This document shows, one piece after another, positions 18,623 to 31,545 of a stretch of 64,000 nucleotides of DNA. The notes beneath the pieces were generated by a model. It had not been told where the DNA came from and made no database searches. It saw only the letters and a program-made list of their open reading frames with translations. The stretch covers positions 310,001-374,000 of the forward strand of contig NC_089460.1 in NCBI RefSeq assembly GCF_026210795.1, given 5' to 3'. The position numbers were made by a program, and so were the translations under genes. Each line of letters opens with the position of its first letter. The first letter of the stretch is position 1. Source of the stretch: Rhizophagus irregularis. Its lineage: Eukaryota; Glomeromycota; Glomeromycetes; Glomerales; Glomeraceae.

Positions 18623-20068
18623 TGTCACCCCCGTCTGCCACCCGGCGGTAAACAAGGTTCCCTGCTTCTGTTATATGTGCTCTCAGCGAAACATTAACAT
18701 TCTTGCTTGGTTTAGTTTTATTACTACTTAACTTTCAAATTGCGATAGCTCTCGCCACGATATTTCATCCATTATCTTCTTTCAAAATACGATAGTTCTC
18801 TTTACAAAAGTTTATATTTTATTCATTTCATAATTCTTGTTATGACATTAAATTCACCATGAATTTGTCCAATTAAAATTAATTAAGCGAACATTACAGT
18901 AAAGTTTAGGGCGAACCTATTACCTTTAAAATAACATTACGCTTTACTAACAATTAATTAAACAAAATTACTTTTTCATCATAAGAAAATAGTAACAAAA
19001 ACAATCGAAACAATTAATTTTCATATAAAGGGTATTTTATTTATTCTTCATGAAATTCACAATTAACTAATTTACTTAAAGTTTTACATCGTATCTGACG
19101 ACTGTGGAATTCACCTCCCATTCCGCTCCTATTTAAACCAACTTTCTTATTCTTTCTTTTCTTACTTCTTATTTCTTTCTAATATTTTATATGTTATCTT
19201 TTATGCGCTATCTTATATGCTATTTATATATTATCTTTTCTAATATGTTATACTATTTTAATACGCTATCTTTTCTTTAAAATAAAATAATCTTTCAAAT
19301 ATTATATCGTAAAGATCCATCTTTTGTGGCTATGCTATCTTTTCTTTAAAATAAAATAATCTTTCGAATATTATATCGTAAAGATCCATCTTTTGTGGCT
19401 GTGCTATCTTTTCTTTAAAATAAAATAATCTTTCAAATATTATATCGTAAAGATCCATCTTTTGTGGCTGTGCTATCTTTTCTTTAAAATAAAATAATCT
19501 TTCAAATATTATATCGTAAAGATCCATCTTTTGTGGCTGTGCTATCTTTTCTTTAAAATAAAATAATCTTTCAAATATTATATCGTAAAGATCCATCTTT
19601 TGTGGCTGTGCTATCTTTTCTTTAAAATAAAATAATCTTTCAAATATTATATCGTAAAGATCCATCTTTTGTGGCTGTGCTATCTTTTCTTCTGCGTCTC
19701 GTCAGCTATTCTTCTACTGCGGCTGCAGTTCATCAATATTTTACATGTTCCTATTTTTTTTGTTCCTTTAATTCGCTATCCTTCCTTTTTATATGATTTA
19801 TCATTTGTGGCTTATGATTACTCCTCCTAATTGTTCCTATTGTTGAACTTGATAAACTGGTTGCTAAGCCACATCGATCAACTCCCCACTTGATCTATTG
19901 GTTCCCCGTTAATCATTTAATAAACATTACATCATGTAGATCATTCATTCTCCTAAAAGTTTATCCTTTCCGGTTAATTTTATCCAATCATGTGACTTTC
20001 TATCGTTTGATCTTTTATTCCATATTATTCCTCCATATTATGCGATTACTTCAGTATCTATGGCTACA
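18623..20068 (-). repeat. 5' LTR
   Basis: Same length and ends as the LTR at 6853-8298, with four substitutions found by eye. It should hold the element's promoter for minus-strand transcription. Confidence 0.95.
19267..19686. repeat. 69-bp tandem repeat in the 5' LTR
   Basis: Same copy number and the same single-unit CTTTCGAATA variant as in the other LTR. The array was therefore inherited as a whole during reverse transcription and has not since changed in length. Confidence 0.85.
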
Positions 20069-20194
20069 GCGTAGATCTGCTCCCTAAAAGATTTCCTGAT
20101 GCCAGTGTTACATTAAGTATCTTCCTAACTGGTTTTTTTTGTTAATTTGTCCTATTAGTATTAGCGTATAATCCTGTTGTGTATATACGAATTT

Positions 20195-20460
20195 TTATTT
20201 TCTGCCATCTGTGAACGGAATTTCCTTTGTTACCTTAATTGCCTGTATGTTAATTGAGGTTTTTCCATCCCTTTCTGGCTCGTTTTTTGAATTTGATAAC
20301 TTCACACTTGTTTTGCACAGGTCTTTAAGTTGAGTTGACTTTTGTGCTAGGTCTAACAACATGGTGAACCATTTTGGGGTCATTCCTTTTGCTTGTCTCT
20401 TATTAAAATCGCATATTTGCTGTCATGTGATTGTATTTAACGCATTATGGTTCAGTAATT
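20195..20460 (-). pseudogene. Short coding remnant, unknown
   Basis: A minus-strand frame reads about 80 plausible residues, including KGMTPKWFTMLLDLAQKST and ending FTDGRK. No start context and no recognised domain. It lies just outside the retrotransposon and may be a fragment of an older element. Weak call. Confidence 0.25.
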
Positions 20461-20802
20461 GCAGAGCTCCATATATAGATCACAGGTTGAACAGATGTCA
20501 TTGTTGCAAAATTTGCCTGGAATTTTTCTGGCAAATTGATAATTATTCCGGTAAATTAAGGTAAATTATGTTACAATTTTGGGATAATGGAGAACTTACA
20601 ATTTGGCAAATTTTGTCAAAATGGCATTGTTCCTACAGAATTCCTAATTCAAATGCTGAAAAATTTTTCAGTAAATGATTATTAAATTGTAGGAAATTTT
20701 AGGTAAATTTTTAGTAATGTTATGTAAATGTAATGTAAATTTAGTGCTTCGCACAAGTCAGTCCAGCTTGAGCTTCATGAGCCAGGCATATCGAGTCGAG
20801 CT
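20461..20802. other. Gene-free DNA
   Basis: No gene seen. GGTAAATT/AATTTTGGC motifs recur without a clear unit. A short palindromic patch (CAGCTTGAGCTTCATGAGCC) lies at about 20764-20783. Confidence 0.4.
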
Positions 20803-20956
20803 TAAAGTTGCCTGCCAAAATTAGGGAGTTTCAGCATGTCAAAATTGTCAAAACTATTTCAGCATTTCGACAAATCAGAGAGCCAATGTTGAAATGTCAA
20901 AATAGTTTTGATAATTTCAACATACCAAAACTCACTAATTTTGGCAGGCAACTTTA
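20803..20956. mobile_element. 154-bp MITE with TAAAGTTGCCTGCC ends
   Basis: Perfect 14-bp terminal inverted repeat TAAAGTTGCCTGCC / GGCAGGCAACTTTA with a largely palindromic interior of GTCAAAAT and CATTTCGAC motifs. No exact TSD is left (GTCGAGCT versus GTCATAGG). It shares ends and interior with the large nested element at 56971-59395. Confidence 0.8.
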
Positions 20957-22099
20957 GTCATAGGTCAATTTGAGGATTTACTATAGAATAATAAAGATAT
21001 TATTATACACGTAATTATCTTTTATGGTGATCGATTTAGAGGTTCAATTGGGGAAGTTTTACCACAACATTTATTTTATTTTGACAATGGCTTAAAATTA
21101 ACAAAAATTGATTTAATTGGTCTGCTAATAACAATCATGATGTTTAACAAATTCATTTCGTTAGTTTTGATGTTTGAAAAATATAATTGTAAATTAAATC
21201 ATACTTTATCTATTATTTTATTAAATCGTAAACTTTAATACTCTACTACTAAATTAACTAAATTATTGTTTCACAAGAGCATTTTCTATTTATTAAGTAT
21301 AATTTTTAACCACTATTTTTTATAATCCTGTATATGAATTTACAGGTCAAAAACTTCGCAATTCAATTAGTTTAATTTTCAAGTTTTTTGACAGATTCGT
21401 GAGATTTAAGCAAGTATGAAATAAATTTTTTTTATACTAATTGAATTTTTATGTATTAATGATAAAAAAAAGCATGTGCTACTACTTGATTTTGTATATG
21501 ATTGTGTTCCAAAACTTGACAATTGTGTTACTTTTAAAACTTCAATATGCTACTTGATTTTGTATACTTTACTAAAAATGGCCAATTTTTTGAAATGATT
21601 TTGTAATAATTTTAAAATATTACAAAAATACATTTAATACATCAAAATGTTTTTATTATATTTTTGCTATTATTTTGTAATTGTATTGTATCTAGGTCTA
21701 TAAAAATAACTTAAAAATTAAAATAATATCACAATAATTTTTTAATGTTTTTGTTATTATTTTATTATTATAATATAATTAACTTTGATATTATTTTAAT
21801 ATTTTAATCTCAAAAATACCTTAAATATATCTTGATATATTTTAAAAATTTTACAAAATAATTGCACAATTGTTTAAGCCATTGTATCTAGGTCTATAAA
21901 AATATTTCAAAAAATTGGTCATTTTTAGTAAAGTGACGTATCCATCCACTCACATACGAAAAGAAAAGAATAAAAAAGAGAAGAAAAGAATAAAAAAAAA
22001 GGAAGAAAAGAAACGTATTCCACTCATCCATAATAATCCACTAATAAAAAATTATTATTATTAATGTATAATAATTACTAATAAACATATATTACAATA
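20957..22099. other. Gene-free AT-rich DNA
   Basis: No coding sequence seen. 21560-21910 has a loose inverted/direct repeat: AAAAATGGCCAATTTTTTGA near 21576 and its complement near 21908-21927, each next to a TGTATCTAGGTCTATAAAAATA copy (near 21687 and 21883). It may be an old palindromic element. 21957-22015 is an A/G-only purine run. Confidence 0.45.
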
Positions 22100-22289
22100 A
22101 AAATATTTTTGTGATGTTAATTCAGTGTTAATATAATATCATTATGATGTAGTTACGATATTAAATAAATGTAAAACATTTTTTGTAATATTAATTCGAT
22201 ATTAATATGATATTATTATGATGTAGTTACGATATCAAATAAAATTATAATATTTATTCAATATTAATACAACATCACTACGATATGGC
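22100..22289. repeat. Imperfect ~75-bp repeat with GATATC motifs
   Basis: Units contain GTAATATTAATTCGATATTA and ATGATGTAGTTACGATATCAAAT. Related units recur at 24040-24400. Confidence 0.6.
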
Positions 22290-22913
22290 TAGCATAGCGG
22301 ACATCCCTATTTTATCACAATTTTGTCGATCATTTGTCGATCATTTGTGTGATCTTATCACATAATACAAGTGCCGTCCGTTATTTATTATCAACAGATA
22401 ACAGGGAAAAATTTTACTTAATACATGGCAAAATAAAATAAAATAAATAATTTACCCTTGTATTTTCAAGATCTAAACAAAAAGATTTTGTTCTTTTATT
22501 AAAAGTCCATTAATAACAAATAATTAGCTAAATTCTCTATAAGCAAAAAACCTGTATTATAAGCCGAAACCTTGTATTATTTTTTTTGTAAATTATATAT
22601 GATAAAAGGAATGTTTATGCAAAGTTTTAAGTTTCGGCCTTGCATATTCGGCTCTGGCCATCAATTTTTGTCCAGTGATCAGCCGAAATTTCAAATTATC
22701 ACATATTAATAATACAGTATACAAAAATTAAAGAATTATATTAAAATTATGTAATTGAGTTATGTAACAATTAAGGTGTTACACTTTTGATTTATTTTAT
22801 TAGGAATTTACTTTGTTAGATACTTTTTTAAAATTTTTTAATTGTTTTTAATAATAAGAAAAATGTAATCGGCAAATGATCGGCAAAGTGATATAAAGCA
22901 TGTCCGCTATGCT
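22290..22913. mobile_element. MITE with AGCATAGCGGACAT ends
   Basis: Inverted termini AGCATAGCGGACAT and ATGTCCGCTATGCT, flanked by near-identical 8-bp sequences GATATGGC and GATGTGGC (22282-22289, 22914-22921). It inserted into the GATATC-type repeat above. Interior AT-rich, non-coding. Confidence 0.65.
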
Positions 22914-23154
22914 GATGTGGCTACAATTATAGTTGTATCAGTAATTGTTTTTTAAATTTCGTATTCTGAAATTACATTACGTAAATATAATTACGAATTA
23001 CTTAATTAGTTACGAGTTACTTAATTAATTACGGGTATAGTTGTTTCCGAAATTCAATTGGCAAATCTGAAATCCGAAATTACGAAATCGTAATTAACGT
23101 AATTCCGTAATTATATTAAAATTTGTGTAACAGTGAGAAATTATGAATTTCTCG
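22914..23154. other. Gene-free, ACGTAATTACG-rich
   Basis: Many short TTACG/CGTAA inverted motifs (also at 23950-24040) that can fold on themselves. No gene seen. Confidence 0.4.
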
Positions 23155-23560
23155 AGATCTAGTGATTGGATTTGAATGAACTTACTACCATTCGATTCAT
23201 TGCACTGAGATAAATCTAATGGTATGTGTTTCATCTCTCTAGCATTAATATTAACGGAGCTAAGTTACTATAAATGTTTATTGGCTATTGATATCAGAGC
23301 ACGATCTAGTAATTGAGTTTGAACTAATTTACCACCATTAGATTCGTCTCACTGAGACGAATCCAATGGTAAGTATTTCATCTCTATAGCATTAATATTG
23401 ACGGAGCTAAGTTACTATAAAAGTTTAATGATTATTGATATCAGAGTATGATCTAGTGATTGGATTTGAATGAATTTACTACCAATCGATTCGTCTCATC
23501 ATGACGAATCGAATGGTAGTAAAATCATCCAAAACGGATCACTGGATGCCGAGTTATTAT
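23155..23560. repeat. Three ~150-bp copies of a palindromic MITE relative
   Basis: Units start ATCTAGTGATTGGATTTGAA and contain TACCATTCGATTC...GACGAATC and ATTAATATTGACGGAGCTAA. They diverge by several per cent. They are related to the CGGCATCC family at 57100-58200 and end with CACTGGATGCCGAG. Confidence 0.7.
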
Positions 23561-24039
23561 TTATTAAAGTTTTTAAATATAATTCGGCCAAAATTAAGAG
23601 TAATTCTGGCCAAACATTTTCGTAATACGAAATTAATTACGCATATGGGCCGATTTGATGCATTAAGTAGTAAATTTGTTATTTATTAAAATTTTTGTTA
23701 AAAAATTTCAATGAACTATTTTTTTTCTATATAACAATAATTGTAAAGCTTAACAAATTTACTTTAGTTACAAAATTATTATTTTTGGCAAGATAGTATA
23801 AAGTTATAATAATAATCATCTATCGTCTCCTTAAAAACCTGTTGTCCACCTGTTGGACATACTGTAATTTTGGCTGAAAATACCGTAATTTTAGCCAAAT
23901 TTCCCTTAAAATATCCGATAATGTTGGCCAAATCCATTTTATGCGTTGAATTGACCCATATGGGAATTACGGAATACGGAATTTTTCTAATGAATTACTT
24001 AATAATTACAGAATTACGTAATTACGTATTTCCGTAATA

Positions 24040-24400
24040 CTAAAATAATTTCAGATACAAGTATAGCTACGATATCAAATATTTTTGCAATATTAATTCA
24101 ATGTTAATATGATATCACTACGATGTGGTTATGATATCAATCAAATAAAATGTCAAATATTTTGTAATATTAATTCAATGTTAATATGACATCACTATGA
24201 TGTCGCTATGATATGTCGATATCAAATATTTTTGCAATATTAATTCGATGTTAATATAATATCACTATAATGTGATTATGATATTAAATAAAATGTCAAA
24301 TATTTTTGTAATATTAATTCAATGTTAATACGACATCATTACGATGTGGTTACGTGATAATATTTATATTGCATAATGATTGCAGATATCACAGAGATAT
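24040..24400. repeat. Imperfect ~80-bp tandem repeat
   Basis: Four to five units of TTTTTGCAATATTAATTCAA plus ATATGATATCACTACGATGT, matching the array at 22100-22289. Confidence 0.7.
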
Positions 24401-24559
24401 CGAACTAATCAATGTCAAATAAATACAGTTACGACTAACTTAATGACGTTGAATCTATTTTTTATCAAAATATCGTAATAATATCGTAATGATATTATTG
24501 TGATATCTAATCAATATCAATTGTAAACTACAAGTTTTAGCAAAGAAAACTTAATTTTT

Positions 24560-24840
24560 TTTTCTTATGTTCCCTTTCTTTCACAATTTTACCTTCCCTT
24601 TTCCCTTTTCCTCTTCATTCTCCCCTTCCATTTCGTTCTATTTTCCCTTTTCTTTTTATTCTCCCCTGCCTACTCTTTTCATTCTCTTTCTATTTTCCCT
24701 TTCTTTTTTGTTCTCCCCTTCTTTTTTGTTTTATTTTTCCTTTTCCCCTTTTGTTCTTTCTCCTTTTTTGTTCTTTTCCCTTTCATTTTCTTCTTTCCCT
24801 TTTTGTTCTTCTTTTTCCTTTCTCTTTCCCTTCTACTTTT
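24560..24840. repeat. 280-bp polypyrimidine tract
   Basis: Plus strand is almost only C and T (CCCTTTTCCTCTTC-type). It reads as a Phe/Ser/Pro open frame, which is a composition artefact. Such tracts can form triplex DNA. Confidence 0.75.
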
Positions 24841-26321
24841 ACCATAAATTAGAATAATTTCCTTTCAGAAAAACAAATGGGTAAGTTTCGAATCATTTGA
24901 TTCGAAACTTTAATATTTTTTTTTAATTTTTTAGGAAACGTTTCTAATGTTTCCTATATCTTCTTTTTTTTTATAAAATTTTCAGCGTATTTAACTTGGA
25001 AAAATTAAACAGTAAGTTTCAAAACATTCGCCTCAAAACTTCTTTTAAAAAATATTTTAATTTTTTTTTTAGGAAACATTACTAACATTCAGTTTACTTT
25101 CGTTATACCGCAGCTGAAGTTGCGATAATTATTAAGTAATATCATGTGATACGTTGTAATATATAATTTTATATAAATAGGGGCTTTCCCCTAAAACTTT
25201 TTTTCTTTTTTTATAATTTTTTTAATTTAATGATAGATATATATATATACTTATATATATACATATATATCAGGAAATTTTATAGCGCAAAAAATTGCGT
25301 AAATTTACGATTTTGTAAGTTTACAAAAGTTTATGGCATAATATTTCAAAAAATTTTAAAATATTACATAAGTTTACAATTTCGTAAGATTTATGTGATA
25401 TTACAGTTAAAATATTACACAAGTTTTCAATATCATAAAATTTATGCAATATTCTGGTCAAAATCTCATCTATATATGCAAAATAAAAAAACTTAACCCA
25501 TTTTACTAATCAGCCAAAAGGTATCACATTAAGATTGAAAAATAGGACAAAAACTTAACTGACTGATTCTGGGAAATATCTTAATTATATACTATTGCTT
25601 TTAACTGAAAATTAATATCATTTAGCCAAAGGTACTATAATGTATAACTTATTCTTTATTTTTTACGCTATATAATCTGTATGCATGATTGCCTAGTAAA
25701 ATTGGTCGAAGGTGCTATATATTTTATGTATCATCTGCAGATTAGTCGTTAACTCAGATCCCGAATATTATCTTAATAAAATAATATATTGTTCACACCT
25801 TATGGCCTAGGCATGTATGGCATAAATTTTGATCTATCTAGCGTGTCTCTTCTTATTTATAAAAAGGCCATAAATGTATTATTTGTATTATAATAAAACT
25901 GATCCTGGTGGTCTATTTTTTAAAATTCCATGAAATTCCATATTTTTTGCACAATGAATAAATATATAATGGCATTTAACCAGACATATTCTAACTTGCT
26001 AGCAAAATTACTAGCTTCCCTAATAAATGAGGCATGGATTCGTCTTACATCATGGAAACGTAACCATTATCTGAGAAAAAAGCCAGCAAAATTAATCCAA
26101 TTGTAGAATCATTTTTAAAACATGAAGCTATTAGATACCTAAAAAGATTAATGTGCTAGAGACAAACCCAAAGTTGGCCAGAATGTCAGACATCTTTATT
26201 TTTCAAAGAAATATCAACTATATACGTTACAGATAATGGGTTTCTGATCCTCCCAAACTGATAATATCACTTGGTCGAAGGTGCTAAAGCATGATCATGA
26301 AAAGAAAATAATCGCCAAATT
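24841..26321. other. Gene-free AT-rich DNA
   Basis: No gene seen. Around 25230-25280 lies a TA-microsatellite (ATATATATATACTTATATA). 25290-25480 repeats TTACGATTTCGTAAG-like motifs. 25500-26300 has scattered GGTCGAAGGTGCTA copies (about 25704 and 26272), perhaps the decayed edge of the element that follows. Confidence 0.4.
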
Positions 26322-27633
26322 ATGAATGAGCTTAAAGTACTATCCCAGCACCTGCTCGATTATAATAGACGAACTTTTGAGAAATTTATGCTAGATATAG
26401 AAAAGGAATATAGGGAGCGGATTAATGCAAATAAAAAATTACGATGTGAAATTGATAATCTGAAGATGCAAGTAGAAGAGACGGAAAAAGAGCTGGCATC
26501 TATGAAGTCAGATTCTTCTCATTAATTGGGGGTACTTTTTTCCTTGTACTTCTGCAAAGTAAGATTCCGGTTAAGATCATATGCTTTCTGAGGATCAATA
26601 TAAATTGATCCAAGGGGTTCTCCCATTTTCTTTTATAATCACGAAAAAAGAATATTATTTTGCAGATCTCATCTAAGGCAGAGAAAAACATGTGATGAAC
26701 ATAAAGCTGAGCTGGAAGAAGAAAACTTTCATCTTCGTAGTGAATTGCAAATAGAAGTTGATACTAATCGCCAGAATGAGAGATGAATTAATCAACTAGA
26801 ACGGGATTATGCCTGATGTGAGTAAGAAATTCAAGATCTCAATATGAAGATAGAGCGCCTTGAAAATACTTCGAAAGAAGAAATAGTAGAGTTAAAATCT
26901 GAAATCTCTAGTCAGCTATATCAAGCTAGGAAAGATGTGTGAGATAAGGGAAAATATATTTCTAGTTTAGAAGAGCAGTTAGTAGAATCTGAGAAATAAG
27001 TTAAAAAATTGCGATGCCAGATCAGAAACATCTCATCACGAAAAAATTTACCTGAACGAGAGAATTATTCAGTCTTGTATAATTCTGATGATAATATGGC
27101 CACAATCACAGAGCTAGCAAATGCTATAGATGATTATGTGGAATGTGGATAATAGAGCAACAATTAGGGATATTCTTATAGATCAAATAAAAAGTGCTAC
27201 AAGGCAGATACGCAAAAAAGAAATAATTTGCATTAGGATTTAGTCCGTAAGCAATGAAGGTATTATGATGCAGAAGCTGAGCGTGATAATAAAATTATAC
27301 GAAGGCAACTTGCTAAAAGTAGAATAGCTAATGTTATTGGTGATCTCCATTAATATCAAACTAATACTCAAAACTAGGTAAATAGAATGATAGGTAATAT
27401 GGCAAAAAAACAAGCCTGTATAGGTATGCTGGTACAAGAAAAATTTGCCTTACAATTATTATACCAGCAAAATGCCCACCAATTACAGCGAAGTAAAGGG
27501 ATATAGGTCTGTTAGAATTTAATTGAGACAGGCTCTATGAGCGATACAAGAAATGGAAAAATAAGACCTAAGCAAAGCGCCAGAATAATTTAAGTTTATA
27601 GAAACAAATTTTGGCGCTTCAAAATAATCCACC

Positions 27634-28411
27634 TAGAGCTCCGAACAGGTCAGTCAAATTCAGGTAACCTGACCTGACCTGACCTGAAATTCAGGTCAGG
27701 TATGAGATTTTTGAAAAAAATTCAGGTCAGGTATGAAGATTGATCTGACCTGATTGACCTGTTAACCTGAAATTATTGATTCTACTATATAATAAAAGTG
27801 AGTTGCAGTATTGTGATTCACTTTTTTATATAGATTCTATATAAAAAAGTGAGTTGTGATATTGCGATTCACTTTTTTATATTGATTCTATATAAAAAAA
27901 AGTGAATTGCAATATTGCGATTCACTTTTTTATATTAATTCTATATAAAAAAGAGCGAATTGCAGTATTGGGATTCACTTTTTTATATGATTTTAATATA
28001 AAAATATTGAATCGTAATATTTTGAGAAAAAACGTTGCAAAAATGTTTTTTTCATAATATTATATTAAAAAAATGTTTCGTAACGTTTTTTTGATATTTC
28101 AATAATAACGTTGTGAAAACATTTTTTTTCATAATGTTATATTAAAAAAGACGTTTTGCAATATTTTTTTCAATATTTTAATAAAAAACGTTGCAAAAAC
28201 GTTTTTTTTCATAATATTATATTAAAAAAAAAAAGTTTTGTACTGTTTTTTTTCAATACTTTAATAAAAATAGTCCTGAAATTTTTCAGGTTTCAGGTCA
28301 GGTCAGGTCAAACAGACAACCTGATATAACCTGACCTGACTTGACCTGAAAAAAAATTTCAGGTCAGGTTTATCAATTAACTTGACCTAATCTGACCCAT
28401 TCAGAACTCTA
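27634..28411. mobile_element. hAT-type MITE A with AACCTGACCTG repeats and 8-bp TSD
   Basis: Ends TAGAGCTCCGAA / TTCAGAACTCTA, exact TSD AATCCACC at 27626-27633 and 28412-28419. Subterminal runs of ACCTG/CAGGT flank a core of ~66-bp palindromic units (GTGAATTGCAATATTGCGATTCAC). Removing it and one TSD restores the reading frame across the junction. A second copy lies at 58346-59383. Confidence 0.9.
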
Positions 28412-28732
28412 AATCCACCTAATCAAGTAAACATGGCAGGAATACCTCTCCATATTTTGATTGGGATGATAGTATCCCAGGCTTTCTTGCACAACTTAGA
28501 CTAAACTTGCAGAATCAGAATATAAATCCAAATGATAATGCAGCAGGCCCTTCAACAGGAAGAGATAATGCAATAGGACATTTAAGAGGCTGTATGAGAG
28601 GAAGGACTTTAAAATGGTTCGATGATAAGATTACTACAAAGCAGAATTGGGAGTTAACTAACTTACTTGATAATACAGGACAGGCTAACTTAGTTGCAGT
28701 AAATGGGCGAATTGCAGTACGGATAGGAGCTA

Positions 28733-29647
28733 ACATATGGGCTGATTTGTTTACCTTTAATTAAAATATTAATTTTATTACATTTTTATTATACAAAATA
28801 CTATATAATATACAGTAAATTGGAAATGAGTATTAAAAAATTTTTATTTAATGTTATTATACTATAATTTGGTATTTCTTTTAAATTAATATAATTCTTA
28901 GTACTTACTATATATATTAAAAATTTGTATCTCAACTTAAAACGTAAATATCTTCAGATCCAGTAATCCAATTGGCAAGCTCTTTTTTCATTCATATAGA
29001 CCAGATCAAAGGCTTTCCAAAAAGCCTAAATTTATAATAAATGGATCAGTGAATCCCAAGATATTTGCATTTAAGCATGTTAAAAAGTTTGTACTTCAAC
29101 TTTAAAGTAAATATCTCTGGATCTAATAATTCAATTGGCGAGCTCTTTTTTTGCCTATAAAGTCCAGAACAAGGGCTTTCCAACGAGCCTAAAATTATAG
29201 AAAACGGATCAGTGAATCTTGATATATTTGTGTTTAAAGATGGTAATACAAACTCTGATATAAAATAATTATTTTTATTGTTTGAAAATATTTATTATGA
29301 TACCATCTTTTATATTATACTTTTATAAACATTTATAGCTACTAAGGCTATATAAATTTTTATTTTACTTTATATTTTATTAAAATATACTTACTTTTTA
29401 ATAATATATATTAAAAATTCCATATATATGAGAAATGGGTTTTTTATTAGTGAAATGGGTTTTTTCACAGTTCTTTCACATTTAATAATTTAAGTTTCGC
29501 AAATGTAAATTTTTGTTCAACTTATCATTTAGTTAAGTGATCATCAATCAGATGATTTTTTGGTATTACAAAACAATTTTGAGTAACAAAAATTGTGAAA
29601 ATCAATCAATAACTCTTTTTAATGCAGAGTAAACAAATCAGCCCATA
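28733..29647. mobile_element. Inverted-repeat insertion in the Gag-like pseudogene
   Basis: CATATGGGCTGATTTGTTTA at 28734-28753 is repeated exactly in reverse complement at 29628-29647. The outer CATATG is itself palindromic, so it may be the target. It interrupts the coding sequence. The inside is AT-rich, non-coding and includes a two-copy tandem repeat (28930-29240). Confidence 0.6.
28930..29240. repeat. Two ~150-bp tandem copies
   Basis: Both copies share AATTGGC(A/G)AGCTCTTTTTT, GGCTTTCCAA and GGATCAGTGAATC, with about 20 per cent divergence. Confidence 0.75.
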
Positions 29648-29811
29648 TGATGCATTAAATGAGGCTGTTGGCCAACCATAGTCAAATTAAAAGCTGTAGA
29701 AGATGCTTGGAATGAAGTCTGTGTATAGCAGGTGGCCATCCTACTAATGCTCCTATAAATGCACCAAATGCTAATGCTGGAAATACAGTAGTTGTAGCTG
29801 GTATTCAATTT

Positions 29812-31545
29812 AGGTAAGACGAAAAGTAGTAGAGTAGGGCCGGTGTGTTGAGTAGAATATTGTGATGTTTAGCGGTATGTAATATAAGGTAAGATGAAAA
29901 GTAGTAGAGTAGGGCCGGTGTGTTGAGTAGAGTATTGTGATGTTTAGTGGTGTGTAACCCCTATGAAAAAAAATCATCCAATTTTTGTACAATATTTGTT
30001 CAAGTCTGTGTGGAAATTGTACAATTATTGCAGATTTTTGGATAAAAATAGTTATGAAGTTTTTCAAAGCATATTAAAAGTATGCAATTTTTGTACAACT
30101 TAAATTTAGGATATAGAAAATGTTCAATTTTTGTGTGATTTTTATACAACTTAAATTCAGGATACAGAAAACATTCAATTTTTGTACAATAAAAATTGTG
30201 ATTATTGTACAACTTGAAAATAGACTTAAATTTAGGATACAGAAAGCAATTTTTGGGTAATCCTATTATACTACTTTCCATCTTATCTGTATGGTTACAT
30301 TTGACCACTTTTAGGGTCGAATAGACCACTTTTAACCATTACAAATAGATTTTCCTAAGTAAAGTGATTTATGCATAAAGGTTACACAAAATTTAACCGC
30401 ATATTTGCTTATAAACGGGCATCTTCCGGACCCATTGGTGAAATTTATGTATCATCTTGTAACTAAAAAAAAGTCAAAAACTTTTTATTAGGTTACACAA
30501 TTAGTTCTGACCGGAATTATAATTTGGCCAGAATTATGCGGTAAAAATCAACTCTTAAAATTATATATGTTGGTCACGTGATCTGATCGTCAAAATAAAT
30601 ATGATGACGCGAAATGTTTTTGTTTATGTTTTTTTAACCTTTTAACTTTTCTTCAACTTTCTTTTAAAATATCAGCAGGTAAGAAAAACTTGTATTCTTT
30701 ATCTTTTTATTTTCCTAACTTTTTACATTTTAATGTTACTAACTTGCTTTCTTCACTAACTTCATACTTTTTTTTTATTACTAATACTAATAATTTACTT
30801 TTTAACAACTACTAATTTGCTTTCTTTACTAACTTCATACTTTTTTATTACTAACACTAATAATTTACTTTTTAACACTACTAATTTGCTTTCTTCACTA
30901 ACTTCATACTTTTTTATTTAATACTAATAATTTCTTACACTAATAATTTACTTTCTTCTTTGATGATACTACTAATTTACTTTCATGTTATTAACATACT
31001 TTATTTTATTTTATTTTCTTACAAATTTTTATATTTATGATTATATCAAATTTAGTATTTTATTTATGAAATATTGTGTATATTTTTTATATTTTAAGTC
31101 AATAAAAAAAATTCATAATTTCACTTTATAAATTGCCTGTTATTACTGTAAAATTTAACCTATAATTCCTAAAATATGGCCTAAAATTTGGCTCAAAAAT
31201 CACACAATAATTGTATAAATTCAGGTCAAAAATAGGATAATTATTGAATGAATTACCATGCAATAATTGTGTGATTTATTGCAATTTTTAGCACAATTAT
31301 TGTATGGTCAAATATACAGAAATTGTAGTGAATTTAATTGAATGATTTTTCAACAAAAATCAGCAGACTTTTTTCATAGGGAACATAAAGGGTGTAAACC
31401 ATACTCAAGTGATAAATAGACACCTGGTCAAACTGCTGGGCCGAGCTTGGGCTGAAGTGTTTATTTATCACTTGAGTATAATGTCATATCCACGTTATAC
31501 TCTACTCAACACCTCCACCATACTCTACTGCTATTCGTATCACTC
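29812..31545. mobile_element. MULE-type non-autonomous element with 9-bp TSD
   Basis: 9-bp duplication ATTCAATTT at 29803-29811 and 31546-31554. Termini pair imperfectly: AGTAGTAGAGTAGGGCCGGTG inside the left end versus CACCTCCACCATACTCTACT inside the right. The left subterminal block is repeated once (29875-29950). Near the right end, CAAGTGATAAATA and TATTTATCACTTG form a large hairpin (about 31405-31480). A 9-bp TSD suggests Mutator-type mobilisation. No transposase inside. Confidence 0.75.

Larger units (their letters stand above)
6853..20068 (-). mobile_element. Ty3/Gypsy-type LTR retrotransposon with fused nucleotide kinase
   Basis: Complete element of 13,216 bp: two near-identical 1446-bp LTRs, a primer binding site, a polypurine tract and four long minus-strand ORFs in the order Gag, protease, RT-RNase H-kinase, integrase. 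Integrase after RNase H places it in the Ty3/Gypsy order. A 4-bp duplication GCGT flanks it (6849-6852 and 20069-20072), and the empty site can be reconstructed from the neighbouring repeat copy. Only about four LTR differences were found (6940/18710, 7628/19398, 8177/19947, 8223/19993), so insertion is recent. All main domains keep their catalytic motifs. Possible weaknesses are the separate integrase frame and two extra stops downstream of the kinase. Confidence 0.93.

Noticed and set aside
24567-24857. 96-residue Phe/Ser/Pro-rich ORF
   Set aside because: Composition artefact of the polypyrimidine tract, which has few stop codons on that strand.
27660-28400. Telomere-like ACCTG/CAGGT runs
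   Set aside because: They are subterminal motifs of a MITE with exact TSDs and occur on both arms in opposite orientation, not a chromosome end.
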